Notes under the pieces: generated by a model
Databases searched by the model: none
Told to the model about the DNA's origin: nothing
What the model saw: only the letters and a program-made list of their open reading frames with translations
DNA from: Leclercia sp. 29361
GTDB lineage: Bacteria; Pseudomonadota; Gammaproteobacteria; Enterobacterales; Enterobacteriaceae
Length of the DNA stretch: 64,000 bases
Reading direction: 5' to 3'
Assembly: GCF_011290365.1 (NCBI RefSeq)
Contig: NZ_CP049786.1
Location: 2,914,001-2,978,000, forward strand
Shown: positions 43,709 to 55,436 of the stretch, piece after piece
How positions within the stretch are numbered: position 1 is the stretch's first letter
How the letters are laid out: every line of letters begins with the position of its first letter
Program-made: the position numbers and the translations under genes

Positions 43709-43734
43709 AAGCGGCGATAAAAGGGCTGATTTAG
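43709..43734 (-). promoter_or_regulatory. Weak sigma-28-like promoter candidate for flhB
   Basis: On the minus strand TAAA (43734-43731) is followed 14 bases later by GCCGCTTA (43716-43709), six of eight matches to GCCGATAA with one base less than ideal spacing. It lies about 70 bp upstream of flhB. FlhDC activation could also operate here. Confidence 0.35.
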
Positions 43735-43771
43735 GCCTTTCGGCGCAGTCAGGGTTATCGGAGGCGGTTAT

Positions 43772-44335
43772 TCAGGCACATGCCGCCTGTTTGCGGCGGC
43801 GTGCCACCAGTGATGCGGCGAGAGCCGCAATTTCTTCAAAGTCTTTTGAGGCGCTGTTTCTGAGAACCAGGTTCCACTTACTAAGGAGACGCGCGTTAAC
43901 CACCAGCTCGCTGTCCTGGTTTAAGCGGCCATTGGTTGCCAGCCAGTGAGCCACGTCGCCCCAGTCCCACAACGGAGACTGGCCTTTGATGCGCTGGATG
44001 GGGCAAGGAAAATCGCCGCTACCGCGGGTGCCGTCTTTCAACATGGCGATCGCCTGGCGCGACATGTGGGTCATTTCGGCTATGTCGCTCAAACCGACCA
44101 GGGCGGAGTCGACAGACTCTACGATAGCGCCGATGGCGGCTGATTCGATATTGTTTACCGCTGAGGAGATGGCTTCATCCAGGGAGCCAGCTTCACGGTC
44201 AAACTCGACATAGACGGAGTTGCCATAAGCGCAGATCAGCGCATCTTCGCATCCGCTTTCGTACAGCGCATCCTCCAGCCCTTCAGTCTCGTGAGTTACG
44301 CCTGAGAGGGTCAGAGTGAAGTTATAAAGCGCCAT
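43772..44335 (-). CDS. HTH antitoxin of a HicA-like TA pair
   Basis: A 187-residue protein. The N-terminal ~75 residues form an alpha/beta unit (MALYNFTLTLSGVTHETEGLEDALYESG, VYVEFDREAGSLDEAISSAV). The C-terminal half has an HTH (GLSDIAEMTHMSRQAIAMLKDG) and an LWDWGDVAHWLATNG segment, like MerR/AlpA-type readers. I recall this architecture always paired with a small HicA-like protein. ATG 44335 has GAGGT three bases upstream; a TTG start at 44416 overlapping the toxin stop is an alternative. The gene follows the toxin by 77 bases. Confidence 0.68.
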   Translation of the reverse strand: MALYNFTLTLSGVTHETEGLEDALYESGCEDALICAYGNSVYVEFDREAGSLDEAISSAVNNIESAAIGAIVESVDSALVGLSDIAEMTHMSRQAIAMLKDGTRGSGDFPCPIQRIKGQSPLWDWGDVAHWLATNGRLNQDSELVVNARLLSKWNLVLRNSASKDFEEIAALAASLVARRRKQAACA

Positions 44336-44412
44336 AATACCTCTTTGTTTTTCGTCAGAGATTGTCTCGTATTCGGTAAAGAGCAGCAGCAGCCACCCTT
44401 TACCGGGCAAAA

Positions 44413-44637
44413 TCAAAGGCAGTGTTTTACGTTGCGAATGATTTGCATGGCATGGTTTTCAGCGTTTTTCGGCGTCGACCATACGCTCATTTGGTGATCC
44501 CGATGTTCACCTTCTGGATTACCACAGCGTAACCTGCAGAAACAGTGCGCTGAATGACCGGGAGGAACCCAAACCCAACCATTCCTCAGGGCATATTCAA
44601 TTGCCTCCTGAATATGCTTGTTCGGATGTTTCTTCAT
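44413..44637 (-). CDS. HicA-like toxin
   Basis: A 74-residue basic protein: MKKHPNKHIQEAIEYALRNG, then W-V-W-V-P-P-G-H-S-A-H, then a Cys-rich FCRLRCGNPEGEHRDHQMSVW, and STPKNAENHAMQIIRNVKHC. The GHSAH histidines occupy the place of the catalytic histidine of HicA-type mRNA interferases, and the small alpha/beta layout fits. ATG 44637 has GGAGGCGA immediately upstream. It is the first gene of a two-gene operon with a palindromic promoter, in an otherwise conserved chemotaxis-flagellar junction. Confidence 0.65.
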   Translation of the reverse strand: MKKHPNKHIQEAIEYALRNGWVWVPPGHSAHCFCRLRCGNPEGEHRDHQMSVWSTPKNAENHAMQIIRNVKHCL

Positions 44638-44654
44638 TCGCCTCCGTTGCCAGG

Positions 44655-44684
44655 ATCCTATTACGAGTGTTGACATGTGTCAAC
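44655..44684 (-). promoter_or_regulatory. Promoter and palindromic operator of the TA pair
   Basis: On the minus strand TTGACA (44683-44678) and TAGGAT (44660-44655) are 17 bases apart. The -35 box lies inside a perfect inverted repeat GTTGACA-TG-TGTCAAC (44669-44684), a likely operator for autoregulation by the HTH antitoxin. Confidence 0.75.
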
Positions 44685-44851
44685 GGTGATTTTTATCACG
44701 CATACATGTCGCTACCCTCCCGTCGCATGCTGTCTACGGCCAGCAGCAGACCCTGCTGAGACTATCAGAATGGCTGAATGTGAAATAACGGAAGTCGTGA
44801 CAGATTGCTGGTTCTGGAAGGATTATCGTAAAAGCGATGAAACAGATGCAT

Positions 44852-44879
44852 AAAGAAAAACGCCACCTTTACAGGTGGC
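44852..44879 (-). terminator. Terminator of the tar-tap-cheRBYZ operon
   Basis: GCCACCT (44862-44868) pairs with AGGTGGC (44873-44879), loop TTAC, followed on the minus strand by GTTTTTCTTTA. It lies about 75 bp after cheZ. Confidence 0.8.
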
Positions 44880-44885
44880 ATTTCT

Positions 44886-44915
44886 GCCGGGTGGCGCTGC
44901 GCTTACCCGGCCTGG
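44886..44915. repeat. REP (palindromic unit) element
   Basis: GCCGGGTGGCGCTGCGC ... TTACCCGGCCTGG is a REP-type palindrome between cheZ and its terminator. Confidence 0.8.
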
Positions 44916-44954
44916 AACACCGAAGGCCTGTGCAAGCGAAGCGCCGCCAGGCTA

Positions 44955-45599
44955 TCAGAAGCCTAAGCTGTCCAGCAGGTCGTCGACCTGATCCTGGCTT
45001 GCCACGACACCGGCTTTGGTGGTGTCGAGTTGCGGGCCATTCAGCAGGCTTTCGTTTTCGCGCTGCGGACGCGCGGAAGGTTCCGGCATGTTCTCCAGCA
45101 GCACCATCAACAGCTGACGCTCGATCTCCTGGATCACGTCCATCATGCGCTTGATAACCTGACCGGTAAGGTCCTGGAAATCCTGCGCCATCATGATGTC
45201 CAGCAGCTGCGCGTTGGTGAAGCTGGTATGGCCCGGTACGTCGCCCAGATACTGGCGGGTATCGGTAACCAGTTCGCGGGCATCGGACAGTTCGATAGGG
45301 TTCTCGAACCACTCGTCCCAGCGTTTGGTCAGCGCTTTCGCGCCCTTTTCCATCTCATCCTGATGTGGCTGCGACGCTTCAACACTGTTCAGCGCACGCT
45401 CTGCCGCCTGGGCTGTCATCTGCACAACATAATCAAGACGGTCGCGGGCATCGGGAATCGCTTCCGCCGCTTCCGCAATCGCCTGATCCAGTCCCAGCTC
45501 ACGCAGGCTGTCGCGCAGCATGCGCGTCAGACTGCCGATCCGGGCAATTATATCGCCGGGTGAATGCTCATCCGTGGGTTTAATCAAAGGCTGCATCAT
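44955..45599 (-). CDS. cheZ: CheY-P phosphatase CheZ
   Basis: A 214-residue helical protein that dephosphorylates CheY. The long-helix region has [22 protein letters not shown], with the catalytic aspartate and glutamine in QDFQDLTGQ (about residues 140-150). The C-terminal CheY-binding peptide is [14 protein letters not shown]. Length equals E. coli CheZ. It is the last gene of the receptor-adaptation operon. Confidence 0.98.
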   Translation of the reverse strand: MMQPLIKPTDEHSPGDIIARIGSLTRMLRDSLRELGLDQAIAEAAEAIPDARDRLDYVVQMTAQAAERALNSVEASQPHQDEMEKGAKALTKRWDEWFENPIELSDARELVTDTRQYLGDVPGHTSFTNAQLLDIMMAQDFQDLTGQVIKRMMDVIQEIERQLLMVLLENMPEPSARPQRENESLLNGPQLDTTKAGVVASQDQVDDLLDSLGF

Positions 45600-45609
45600 C
45601 TCCCGTACC

Positions 45610-47061
<1,452 letters not shown>

Positions 47062-47065
<4 letters not shown>

Positions 47066-47931
47066 GCTTTATCCTTACTCAGCGCATATACCGTCTGCCC
47101 ACGCAGGCTGAATTCGCGCACGAGATTGCTGAAATTCTCCGAGTGCCCGGCAAACAGTAATCCGTCCGGCTTGAGCAACGGTACAAAGCGGCGCAGGATC
47201 TCCTGCTGCGTCGTTTTGTCGAAATAGATCATCACATTACGGCAGAAAATGGCGTCAAACGGTCCTGCCACGTTGTACTGCTTCTCCAGCAAATTGAGCA
47301 TGGAGAACTCCACCGCATTCGCCAGTTCGCTACGCACCCGCACCAGCCCGTCGTGCGGACCGGTGCCGCGCATGAAGTAGCGCTGAAGCTGCTGCGGCGA
47401 CAGGGTTTTCAGCTCGTCCTGACGATAGATACCGCTCTGCGCTTTTTGCAGCACTTCGGTATCGATGTCGCTGGCAAAGACCTTCCAGCGGCCCGGCGCG
47501 GTTCCCAGGGTATCGGCCAGGGTGATGGCGAGCGAATAAGGCTCCTCGCCGGTCGAGGCCGCCGCACTCCAGACGCGATACTCGCCGCCGCTGCGGCGAC
47601 GCGCATGGTCCGCCAGCACCGGGAAGTGGTGTGCTTCCCGGAAAAAGGCGGTCAGGTTAGTGGTCAGCGAGTTGATAAACGCCTGCCACTCCGCGCTGTT
47701 CGGGTTCGCTTCCAGCATGCCGAGGTAGCGACCAAAATCATCCAGTTCGAGCGTCCGCAAGCGACGCACAAGACGGTTGTAGACCATGTCCCGCTTGTGA
47801 TCGGCAAGCACGATCCCCGCGCGCTGGTAGATTAACTGACATATCCGACGGAAATGCGCATCGGACAGCGCGAGGCGCTGTGTCATCTGTAACAATAATG
47901 ACGATTGCCCTGAGGGCAGTGGTGATGTCAT
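47062..47931 (-). CDS. cheR: Receptor methyltransferase CheR
   Basis: A 289-residue SAM-dependent methyltransferase that methylates receptor glutamates. The N-terminal helical domain starts near [22 protein letters not shown]. The SAM site is [17 protein letters not shown] (about residue 120), with [15 protein letters not shown] later. The beta subdomain that grips the receptor NWETF tail is present. Slightly longer than E. coli CheR (286). Confidence 0.98.
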
Positions 47932-47954
47932 AGCGCCTTCTTACTTAATCACGT

Positions 47955-49556
47955 TCAGGTTCCGACTGGTACGGCCTGCGACCGCCCGACTTCTGTAACT
48001 GTTTCACTACGTTCATTCACATTAAATACTGCGACCAGCGAGGTGAGATGATCCGCCTGGCCCGCTAACTGGTCGGTGGCGGCCGCGGCTTCTTCTACCA
48101 GCGCGGCGTTCTGCTGTGTCACCTGATCCATCTGGCTCACTGCCAGCGCCACCTGCTCAATACCGCGTCGCTGCTCATCGGATGCCGAGGCGATTTCACC
48201 CATGATGTCGTTCACCTGGGTGACCGAACTGACGATCTCGGTCATAGTTTTCGCGGCGGTATCCACCAGCTCTGAGCCCTGCTGCACCCGGGAGACCGAC
48301 TCTTCAATCAGCACCTTGATCTCTTTCGCCGCGTTGGCGCTGCGGCTGGCAAGGTTACGGACTTCACCCGCCACCACCGCAAAGCCACGCCCCTGCTCGC
48401 CCGCACGGGCGGCTTCCACCGCGGCGTTCAGCGCCAGAATATTGGTCTGGAAGGCGATGCCGTCGATAACGCTAATAATGTCGCCAATCTTCTGCGAACT
48501 GGTGGCGATCTGATTCATGGTATTCGCCACGTGGGACGCCTGCTCGCCGCCCTTCTTCGCCGTCTGCGCCGCGCTTTTCGCCAGACCGGAAGCCTGACGG
48601 GCGTTGTCGGCGTTCTGCCCGACGGTGGCGGTCAACTGCTCCATGCTGGCCGCGGTTTGCGCCAGGGACGCCGCCTGCTGCTCGGTGCGCGATGAGAGAT
48701 CGTTATTGCCTTCGGCAATCTCGGAGATCCCGGTGTGCATGGCATAGCTACCCTGACGCACCTCGGACACCGTTTCGCGCAGCGAGCCCTGCATCGCTTT
48801 CAGGCTGGCGAAAATTGCCGAAATTTCATTCTTGCCGTACACCGCCACCGGCCGCGCCAGATCGCCCTTCGCGATGCTGTCGAAATGGCTGCTGATAATC
48901 GCCAGCGGCTGGACGATCATTCTGCGTGACCAGAACAGCGCGGCGCTGGTCAGGATCGCGGTCAGCACAATCATGGTGGCGAAAATAACGCCCGACATGT
49001 GGTAGCTGGTGCGACTGTCGTTACCCGCCGCCTGCACAAACTGGTTAATCTCCTGTTGCCAGGCCTCGGTGCTGGCATCAAAGGCCGCCTGCGACGCCTG
49101 CACCGGCGCGGTGAGGAAATCTGACAGCTGGTTGTTTTCCAGCCAGGTAGCCTGATGATCCAGATCGCTGTACCACTGGCTAAAGGCGGTCTGCATCGCT
49201 TTTTTCAGCTCGCCGTCTTTGGCGCTGATCGCCGCCTGTTCGTTGAACGTTTTGAACATGCCGTCAGCCTGTTTCAGGCTGCTGCGCGCGGTAGTCATCA
49301 GCGCCTTGATATCATCAGGCGGATAACTCAGCGCGGTCAGGGTGCCCGCTTTATTCAGCGCCGTGCTGGCCTGCAGCAGAACGGCGCGGCTCTGCGTAAG
49401 CAACGCCCGCTGCTGGTTGCTGTCCTGCATCTCCTGCAAATTCTGATAACCATCGCGAAAAGCCCAAAACGACAAGCCATTACTGCCAACCTGCAACACC
49501 CCGCAGACAATCAAAATCAAAAACAGGGTGGTCGAGATACGAATACGATTAAACAT
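47955..49556 (-). CDS. tap: Methyl-accepting chemotaxis protein Tap (dipeptide receptor)
   Basis: A 533-residue receptor starting [19 protein letters not shown], which matches Tap. A periplasmic sensor (about 33-190) includes [21 protein letters not shown]. The second membrane segment is [15 protein letters not shown]-like, followed by HAMP, and the hairpin tip reads [37 protein letters not shown]. The C-terminus lacks NWETF, as in E. coli Tap, so methylation depends on Tar. ATG 49556 is chosen to match the family; the track start at 49568 would add four residues. Confidence 0.94.
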   Translation of the reverse strand: MFNRIRISTTLFLILIVCGVLQVGSNGLSFWAFRDGYQNLQEMQDSNQQRALLTQSRAVLLQASTALNKAGTLTALSYPPDDIKALMTTARSSLKQADGMFKTFNEQAAISAKDGELKKAMQTAFSQWYSDLDHQATWLENNQLSDFLTAPVQASQAAFDASTEAWQQEINQFVQAAGNDSRTSYHMSGVIFATMIVLTAILTSAALFWSRRMIVQPLAIISSHFDSIAKGDLARPVAVYGKNEISAIFASLKAMQGSLRETVSEVRQGSYAMHTGISEIAEGNNDLSSRTEQQAASLAQTAASMEQLTATVGQNADNARQASGLAKSAAQTAKKGGEQASHVANTMNQIATSSQKIGDIISVIDGIAFQTNILALNAAVEAARAGEQGRGFAVVAGEVRNLASRSANAAKEIKVLIEESVSRVQQGSELVDTAAKTMTEIVSSVTQVNDIMGEIASASDEQRRGIEQVALAVSQMDQVTQQNAALVEEAAAATDQLAGQADHLTSLVAVFNVNERSETVTEVGRSQAVPVGT

Positions 49557-49600
49557 CCACGCTCCCATTTAGCGGCCAGCAGCCGCGATTTAACGTTCGA

Positions 49601-51256
49601 TCAAAATGTTTCCCAGTTCTCATCTTTTCCGGTGGTCAGCGCGCGTACCTGCGCCGGTGCATTGACCGGCGCTGCCGGCTGATGGCTGGCACGCGATGAC
49701 CCCGTTTTTCCAGGTGCAGAAGTAAGTCGAAACGCCGAAACGGCCATCTTCAGACGGCTCGCCTGCTCTTCCAGTTGCGCCGCAGCGGTGGCGGACTCCT
49801 GAACCAGCGCGGCGTTTTGTTGTGTGACGCGATCCATTTCCGATACCGCCAGGGCGACCTGGTCGATACCACGACTCTGCTCATCCGAGGCCGAGGCGAT
49901 TTCCCCCATGATGTCGGTCACGCGCGTTACCGCGTTAACGATGTCATTCATGGTTTCTCCCGCGCTTTCCACCAGCACCGAGCCGGTATCCACGCGCGCG
50001 ACAGAATCTTCAATCAGGGCTTTGATCTCTTTCGCTGCATTGGCGCTGCGGCTGGCGAGGTTACGCACTTCACCGGCCACCACGGCAAAACCACGCCCCT
50101 GCTCACCGGCACGGGCGGCTTCAACCGCGGCGTTCAGCGCCAGGATGTTGGTCTGGAAGGCGATGCCGTCGATCACGCTGATGATGTCAGCGATCTTCTT
50201 CGAACTCCCGGCGATGTCGTGCATGGTTTTCACCACCCCATCCACCACCTTGCCGCCTTTCTGAGCGGTTTCTGAGGCGCTGTTCGCCAGCTGTGACGCC
50301 TGACGGGCGTTGTCGGCGTTCTGCTTCACGGTGGCAGTTAACTGCTCCATGCTCGCCGCGGTCTCTTCCAGGGCCGACGCCTGCTGTTCGGTGCGGGAGG
50401 AGAGATCGTTGTTGCCCATCGCGATTTCGCTGGTGCCGGTGTAGATGGCATCCGAGCCCTGGCGCACGTTAGCCACCGTCTCGCTCAGGGAGCGCTGCAT
50501 ATGGTCAACGGTAACCGCCAGCTGGGTGATTTCGCTGCGTCCGGCAATCGCCAGGGTATGGGTCAGATCGCCGCTGGCAATCTGACGAATGTGCTCGATA
50601 ACGCGGTTCAACGGATTAAGCAGGGTATGGCGAATACCGTACCAGACCCCGACCAGCACGATCGCCAGCGCCAGGGCGAGGATCCCCATCTGCCATTTGG
50701 CAAAGGTGTAATCCGCCACGCTGGCGTTGAACGCCTCCTGGTTGCGGGCATCAGACGCGGAGACATAATCCCGCAGGGCGGTACCGAGCGCGTTCTGCTT
50801 TGACTGGGTGGCCTGGGCAAAATAGGCGTCCATATTGCCGCTCTCAAGGAACTGGATCAGCTCCGTCAGGGCCGCAGCATAGTCCTGATATTTGTCATTG
50901 ATGGTCTGGCTCACTTGCGCCATCGACGGCTGTGGCGTGATGGCACTGTAGGCCTTGAAGTGTTTGTCCGCTTCCGCCAGCGTGGTGCGCGCGCTGTTGA
51001 TCAGCTCAGGTTGCGGCTTAGAGGGATCCGTCGCCATGCGCGCGGAGGCACGGCTCAGGTTGATGCGCGTTTGCAGCAGGTAATCCCAGCTGGAGGTGAT
51101 TTCGCTTTGTTGAACACGGAATTGGTTAGAAACCGCAAAACTGTCCTGGTTAGCCTTAATGGATGAGAAAAACAGACTGCCGGAAATAAGCTGCAGCAGT
51201 GCGAAGACAACCAGCACCAGCATCAGCATTGTGACAACGCGCATACGGTTCAACAT
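49601..51256 (-). CDS. tar: Methyl-accepting chemotaxis protein Tar (aspartate receptor)
   Basis: A 551-residue receptor. The start [32 protein letters not shown] and the ligand-site arginines in [15 protein letters not shown] (equivalent to R64, R69, R73) match Tar, so aspartate sensing is likely retained. The HAMP and signalling hairpin follow. The C-terminal pentapeptide NWETF, the docking site for CheR and CheB, is intact. A sigma-28 promoter lies 32 bp upstream. It is the first gene of tar-tap-cheRBYZ. Confidence 0.97.
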   Translation of the reverse strand: MLNRMRVVTMLMLVLVVFALLQLISGSLFFSSIKANQDSFAVSNQFRVQQSEITSSWDYLLQTRINLSRASARMATDPSKPQPELINSARTTLAEADKHFKAYSAITPQPSMAQVSQTINDKYQDYAAALTELIQFLESGNMDAYFAQATQSKQNALGTALRDYVSASDARNQEAFNASVADYTFAKWQMGILALALAIVLVGVWYGIRHTLLNPLNRVIEHIRQIASGDLTHTLAIAGRSEITQLAVTVDHMQRSLSETVANVRQGSDAIYTGTSEIAMGNNDLSSRTEQQASALEETAASMEQLTATVKQNADNARQASQLANSASETAQKGGKVVDGVVKTMHDIAGSSKKIADIISVIDGIAFQTNILALNAAVEAARAGEQGRGFAVVAGEVRNLASRSANAAKEIKALIEDSVARVDTGSVLVESAGETMNDIVNAVTRVTDIMGEIASASDEQSRGIDQVALAVSEMDRVTQQNAALVQESATAAAQLEEQASRLKMAVSAFRLTSAPGKTGSSRASHQPAAPVNAPAQVRALTTGKDENWETF

Positions 51257-51287
51257 ACAACACCTTCTTATGAATTTGTTCTCGGTG

Positions 51288-51314
51288 TTATCGGCACAAC
51301 TGGAAGGAACTTTA
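51288..51314 (-). promoter_or_regulatory. Sigma-28 (FliA) promoter of tar
   Basis: On the minus strand TAAAGTTC (51314-51307), 11 bases, GCCGATAA (51295-51288): essentially the flagellar class 3 consensus. It sits in the 84-bp gap between the pilus operon and tar. Confidence 0.92.
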
Positions 51315-51339
51315 CATTTGCGAAAGGGAAAAGCGAGGG

Positions 51340-52305
51340 TCAGAACGCGACGTCGACGACCAGGGTGTCGCTGTAGTTACCGGCGGGTGGGGTGGCCTGA
51401 GTGGTCAGGACGCGAGCGGTGTAGTTGTAGCTGCGCAGCAGCCCGTCGGCGCTCACCTGGGAGGAGGCACCGCTGGACCAGCGTTCGCTGCCGCTGCTGC
51501 CCCAGCGATTGGCAGTAGCTTCTTTATAGATCTCATAGCTCATGCGGTTATTGCCGCTGGCCATCCGGCGCACGTTATTGCTGGCGTTAGCGCCGTTATT
51601 AATGCCGATGGTATAGACGCTGCCCTTGGTGCAGGTGACCGAGATGGCCTGCGAGACGGTGGGGAAATTCTGCACCAGCGGCGCGCTGTTGAAGTTGACG
51701 TTTGGGGTGGTCATCGCGCTGCAGTCGTTGGTGACCGTCATGTTGAGGGTCAGGCTGACCGGTGTGGTACCGGTTTGTGCGGAGGTACAGAGCCCCAGCG
51801 CCCCCAGCGCACAGACGCTGTAGCTGACGTTGAAATTGAGGGTGACCTGATAGGGCCCGGCGCTGACGTTCTGCCCGGCGACGGTGCGAAAATAGAGCGG
51901 GATGTTGTACTGCCTTGACCCAAGCAGGCCCAGCAGCGATGAACCGCTCCAGGTATAGGCTTTGCCGATCTGCACTTCGCTGCTGGCGTTGCAGGTAGTC
52001 TGGCCGCACAGGCGAGTGGGGATCACGTCGGTGATGGTGGCATTATCGGTACGCTTCATCGTCCCGCGACTGCTGGCGGCGATGGAGGCGCCGGTGAAGT
52101 TGAGCGTCACCGTATCGTTGGTCAGCAAGTTGAGCACCGTATCGCAGTTCACCACCAGCGTCCCGGTGGTGGCCACTTCATTGCTGCCGCTGAGGGCAAA
52201 CGAGGTGACGCTGCCAAAGCTGGCATTGACGGTGCTGACCCGGCACGCTCCCCAGCTGGTCGCCGAAAACAGTATCAGCATCACCAGCAGCAGGAGGCGT
52301 TTCAT
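51340..52305 (-). CDS. Csu-type pilus tip adhesin (two SCPU domains)
   Basis: A 321-residue secreted protein with signal peptide [19 protein letters not shown]. Two spore-coat-U-like domains are visible. The first (about 20-165) contains [20 protein letters not shown]; the second (about 175-321) contains [20 protein letters not shown] and ends [16 protein letters not shown]. This two-domain form is that of CsuE, the tip adhesin of archaic chaperone-usher pili. It is the last gene of the five-gene operon and overlaps the usher by four bases. Confidence 0.85.
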   Translation of the reverse strand: MKRLLLLVMLILFSATSWGACRVSTVNASFGSVTSFALSGSNEVATTGTLVVNCDTVLNLLTNDTVTLNFTGASIAASSRGTMKRTDNATITDVIPTRLCGQTTCNASSEVQIGKAYTWSGSSLLGLLGSRQYNIPLYFRTVAGQNVSAGPYQVTLNFNVSYSVCALGALGLCTSAQTGTTPVSLTLNMTVTNDCSAMTTPNVNFNSAPLVQNFPTVSQAISVTCTKGSVYTIGINNGANASNNVRRMASGNNRMSYEIYKEATANRWGSSGSERWSSGASSQVSADGLLRSYNYTARVLTTQATPPAGNYSDTLVVDVAF

Positions 52306-54686
52306 GGTGCCACCCGACAGGTCAGCGGTCCGTAGGTTTGCAGCTTATGCTCCGGGTTCGCCGTCAGGGTCAGGGTAATACGACAGCCTTTGCCGTCCGG
52401 GGTGATGACCTCCAGCGGGTTGACGTCCGCCAGATCCTCCAGCCAGGCGAGTCCGTCATAGCCCACTACCACCGGCTCCCGCCCCTGGCGTCGCACCTGG
52501 CTGCCGAGGGGGATCGCTTCCCCTGCCCCGTCATGAAGGATCACACTGGCCACCCGCTCCTGCTCCATCGGGAAGTCGACCAGATAGCCGCTGTTGCGCC
52601 GCAGGGCGACCCGGCGCTCGGTCTCTTTCAGACGGGTGTCGGCGGGTAAATTGAGAGTGTTAATGCTGTAGCTGGCCGGATAATAGGCCGATACGCCGCT
52701 GATCAGCAGATAGCCGTTGCGGTTGGTTTTACCCACCGGCTGGTTCTCATAGCTCACCGGCACGTCCGGCTGCCCGTCGGTGCTGACCACCACGAAGGCG
52801 TCGTTGATTTTGTTGGCGGCAAACAGCTCGCCGTCCATCAGCACCACTGCGCCCATCGCCTCGCCCCACCAGGTCATCATGTCGCGGTCGCCGTAGCCGC
52901 CGCCCTGCAGCTCGATGTTGTTATTACGCCAGCCCAGCGTGGCCTGCTGATAGTTGCTGGCCTGCGACTGGCGCGCCCACGCCATATTCCAGCTGAAGCC
53001 GCCGTCGGTGGGCATCGAGTGGTTGTAGTTGAGGCGCTGGGTGCTCCCTGCATCCGGGGTGTTTTCCAGGGTGATGGCGGCGCTGTCGCGCTCGCCGAGG
53101 GGGATCTGCAGTGACAGGGCCACCGTCCAGTCGCCCTGCTGCTGATCCCGGCTGGCAGCGAGGTAAATACTGCTGCTGCCCCACAGGTTACGGCTCCAGG
53201 AGAGGTTCAGCAGCTCGGTTTTCTGATCGTCGAAACTCTGCACTCCGATCCATGCCGCACCAATATTGCCGTAGTCACCGAGGTTAAAAGTCAGGGAGTA
53301 CTGATCGGTATTGCGGCTCAGGGTGGCGATAGGCTGGTTATATTCATCATAAACGGTGGGCTGATCGTAGAGGGCGAGGTTGCCGAAGCCGCGATCGCGA
53401 CGACTGTGCTGGGTGGCAATGCTGAAGGCGTTAGTGCTGTACTGGTAGCCCCAGTTGACCTGCCCGCCGGTGTCGCCGCGCATTTTGCTCTGGGTCCAGG
53501 CGCTGTTCACTACCCCCAGCCGCCCGAGTTTGACGATGGTTCCGGCCCCGCCCAGCGCCAGCTCCTCCGCCCCTTCGACGTGCCCTTCCAGGGTCAGCCA
53601 GTCGGTAAGGCCGTAGCGATACGAGCCGCTGCCCGCCGCCGGGCCGTAGTCAAAATTCTCGATACCGTAGTTGCGGCGCAGGCTGCCGAGGGTCATGGCT
53701 CCGTCGCTGAGTCCCTGGCGGAGCAGATCGCTGGTGACGTAGAACGGCATGGTGGTGCTCACCTGACGACCCAGCGCATCGGTGGTGACCAGCACCGCAT
53801 CCCCGGCGCCGTTGATGTAAGGCAGATTGGTGAGGGTGAAGGGTCCCGGCTGCAAACGGGTCGAGCCCGCGCGGTAGCCGTTGACGAACAGATCCACCGA
53901 GGTAGGTACCGCCGCTTCACCGGAGAATTCCGGTAACGGCCAGGTGACGAGGTCCGGGCGCAGGGAGAAATCGCGGCCATAGCTGATGCCGCCCATGCGC
54001 ACGCTGCTGCTCCAGCTCAGAGCATCACTGATCACATCCCCGGCGGTCCAGGTGGTGGCATTCTCTTCGTCGGTGATCATCAGGGTGGTGTCGTAGCGCA
54101 CGTACCCCTCCTGCTGCCCGCTGCCGCCGGACAGGTTTTTCCGCACGTAACCGGTGGAGGATAACGATCCCCGGTCGTCAAAATAGCGCAACTCATGCCA
54201 CAGGGAGGCCTGACCGCCGCTGTGTTCGGTGTGGTTGGTATAGAAGTCGTAGTTGAGCAGCGCCCCTTTGCCAAAATGGGGCGTGCTGCGCGCCATCTGC
54301 CCGCTGAAGGGGGTGACGCGGGCGCCGATCCACTCTCGCGGCACGCTGAGCAACAGCCGTTGCCCGGTGCTGTCGTACTCGGTGCGCACCTCCGGCAGGC
54401 GGCTGACGTTCACCTCTCCCGGCGGGACCTGTTCGGCGGGCAAACCCGCGCGGCGCAGATCGGCGCTGGCGACCAGATACTCCTCCTGCCGCCGGGTGAC
54501 GGGCACCACCAGCCCGGTGTCATAATGGTTAACGACCAGCACCAGCTGGAACACCGCCTCGTCATTGACCGACTGCGGCACCGGCGGTGGAGGCAGCATA
54601 TCATCACCAGGATCGGCCCAGCTTGCGGAGCTGACGCAGAGCAGGATAAGCATCGACGGCTTCAGTTGACGGGGGCCGACTGCCAT
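52302..54686 (-). CDS. Archaic pilus outer-membrane usher (CsuD-like)
   Basis: A 794-residue usher. The N-terminal domain includes VNDEAVFQLVLVVNHYDTGLVVPV. The long beta-barrel region has LSSTGYVRKNLSGGSGQQEGY and DLFVNGYRAGSTRLQPGPFTLTNLPYINGAGD, a core usher motif. The C-terminal plug/carboxy domains include VSYENQPVGKTNRNGYLLIS. It forms the pore through which subunits are assembled. It overlaps the chaperone gene by 25 bases. The signal peptide is MAVGPRQLKPSMLILLCVSS or, from the internal Met, shorter. Confidence 0.9.
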   Translation of the reverse strand: MAVGPRQLKPSMLILLCVSSASWADPGDDMLPPPPVPQSVNDEAVFQLVLVVNHYDTGLVVPVTRRQEEYLVASADLRRAGLPAEQVPPGEVNVSRLPEVRTEYDSTGQRLLLSVPREWIGARVTPFSGQMARSTPHFGKGALLNYDFYTNHTEHSGGQASLWHELRYFDDRGSLSSTGYVRKNLSGGSGQQEGYVRYDTTLMITDEENATTWTAGDVISDALSWSSSVRMGGISYGRDFSLRPDLVTWPLPEFSGEAAVPTSVDLFVNGYRAGSTRLQPGPFTLTNLPYINGAGDAVLVTTDALGRQVSTTMPFYVTSDLLRQGLSDGAMTLGSLRRNYGIENFDYGPAAGSGSYRYGLTDWLTLEGHVEGAEELALGGAGTIVKLGRLGVVNSAWTQSKMRGDTGGQVNWGYQYSTNAFSIATQHSRRDRGFGNLALYDQPTVYDEYNQPIATLSRNTDQYSLTFNLGDYGNIGAAWIGVQSFDDQKTELLNLSWSRNLWGSSSIYLAASRDQQQGDWTVALSLQIPLGERDSAAITLENTPDAGSTQRLNYNHSMPTDGGFSWNMAWARQSQASNYQQATLGWRNNNIELQGGGYGDRDMMTWWGEAMGAVVLMDGELFAANKINDAFVVVSTDGQPDVPVSYENQPVGKTNRNGYLLISGVSAYYPASYSINTLNLPADTRLKETERRVALRRNSGYLVDFPMEQERVASVILHDGAGEAIPLGSQVRRQGREPVVVGYDGLAWLEDLADVNPLEVITPDGKGCRITLTLTANPEHKLQTYGPLTCRVAP

Positions 54687-55420
54687 TGCGTATCCCGGGC
54701 ATTAATTTCCGCACGCATCTGGTTCGGCTGGCTGATCCCTGACGGAAGCGGCCAGCTACGGGCGCTGCCCGGTAGCACGTAACCCAGCAGGCCATCCGCG
54801 AGGGTACGATTTTGTCCCCCCTGCTGCAGCGTGACCTGGCTCAGGCGGACATGCACATTGCCCTGGTTGCGGACCTGCAGAGCGGGTTGGCCATTCTCAC
54901 GGATCACCCGCCAGTTGAGATCCCGCGTCTCGGCCAGGGCGTGGTGCACCCCATCCTTGATGGTGGCGATCCCCTGCCCGTAGACAAACAGCGGTATGGA
55001 GTAACGCATCTGCAGTTTGAGTCCCATCTGCGGGGTCGCCTTATCCTGCGGCTGAGGGATTTCGTCCACGATAATACGGTAGGCTTGCTCGACGCCGGCT
55101 GGCACCTCGCTCTGTTTGATCAGGCGGATTAACTGCTTGCTGCCCTTGGCAATGGTGACGATCGGCGGACTGGCGACCACCTCCTGCTGAGCGGTATAGC
55201 GTTCAAGACCATTCTCCTGACGCCAGCGAACAATTCGCACCTGCATGGTGGTGGCGCTGTTGCCCTGATTCTGTACCCACAGCTCCGTGGCTTTGGTATC
55301 CGCCGACAGCCACGGGTCGATAGGCCACAGCAGAATGGTGGCCGCCCCGTGGGCAGTGTTAAGCGTTGCACCCAGCGCCATCAGCAGACAGAGCGTACGA
55401 GTTCCCGAAAGTGCCTTCAT
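54662..55420 (-). CDS. Periplasmic pilus chaperone (CsuC-like)
   Basis: A 252-residue PapD-like chaperone with a signal peptide (MKALSGTRTLCLLMALGATL, cleavage near AHG). The first Ig-like domain has ILLWPIDPWLSADTKATELWVQNQG and RIVRWRQENGLERY. The second ends in the region SARSWPLPSGI. It binds subunits in the periplasm by donor-strand complementation. It lies between the subunit genes and the usher, as in Csu operons. Confidence 0.87.
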   Translation of the reverse strand: MKALSGTRTLCLLMALGATLNTAHGAATILLWPIDPWLSADTKATELWVQNQGNSATTMQVRIVRWRQENGLERYTAQQEVVASPPIVTIAKGSKQLIRLIKQSEVPAGVEQAYRIIVDEIPQPQDKATPQMGLKLQMRYSIPLFVYGQGIATIKDGVHHALAETRDLNWRVIRENGQPALQVRNQGNVHVRLSQVTLQQGGQNRTLADGLLGYVLPGSARSWPLPSGISQPNQMRAEINARDTQWQSAPVN

Positions 55421-55436
55421 CGTCCTTCTCCCTTTA

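Noticed and set aside
41955-43949. 664-codon open frame on the plus strand
   Set aside because: It lies wholly antisense to flhA and flhB. The product is low-complexity, rich in His, Gln and Arg, as expected from the opposite strand of GC-rich genes.
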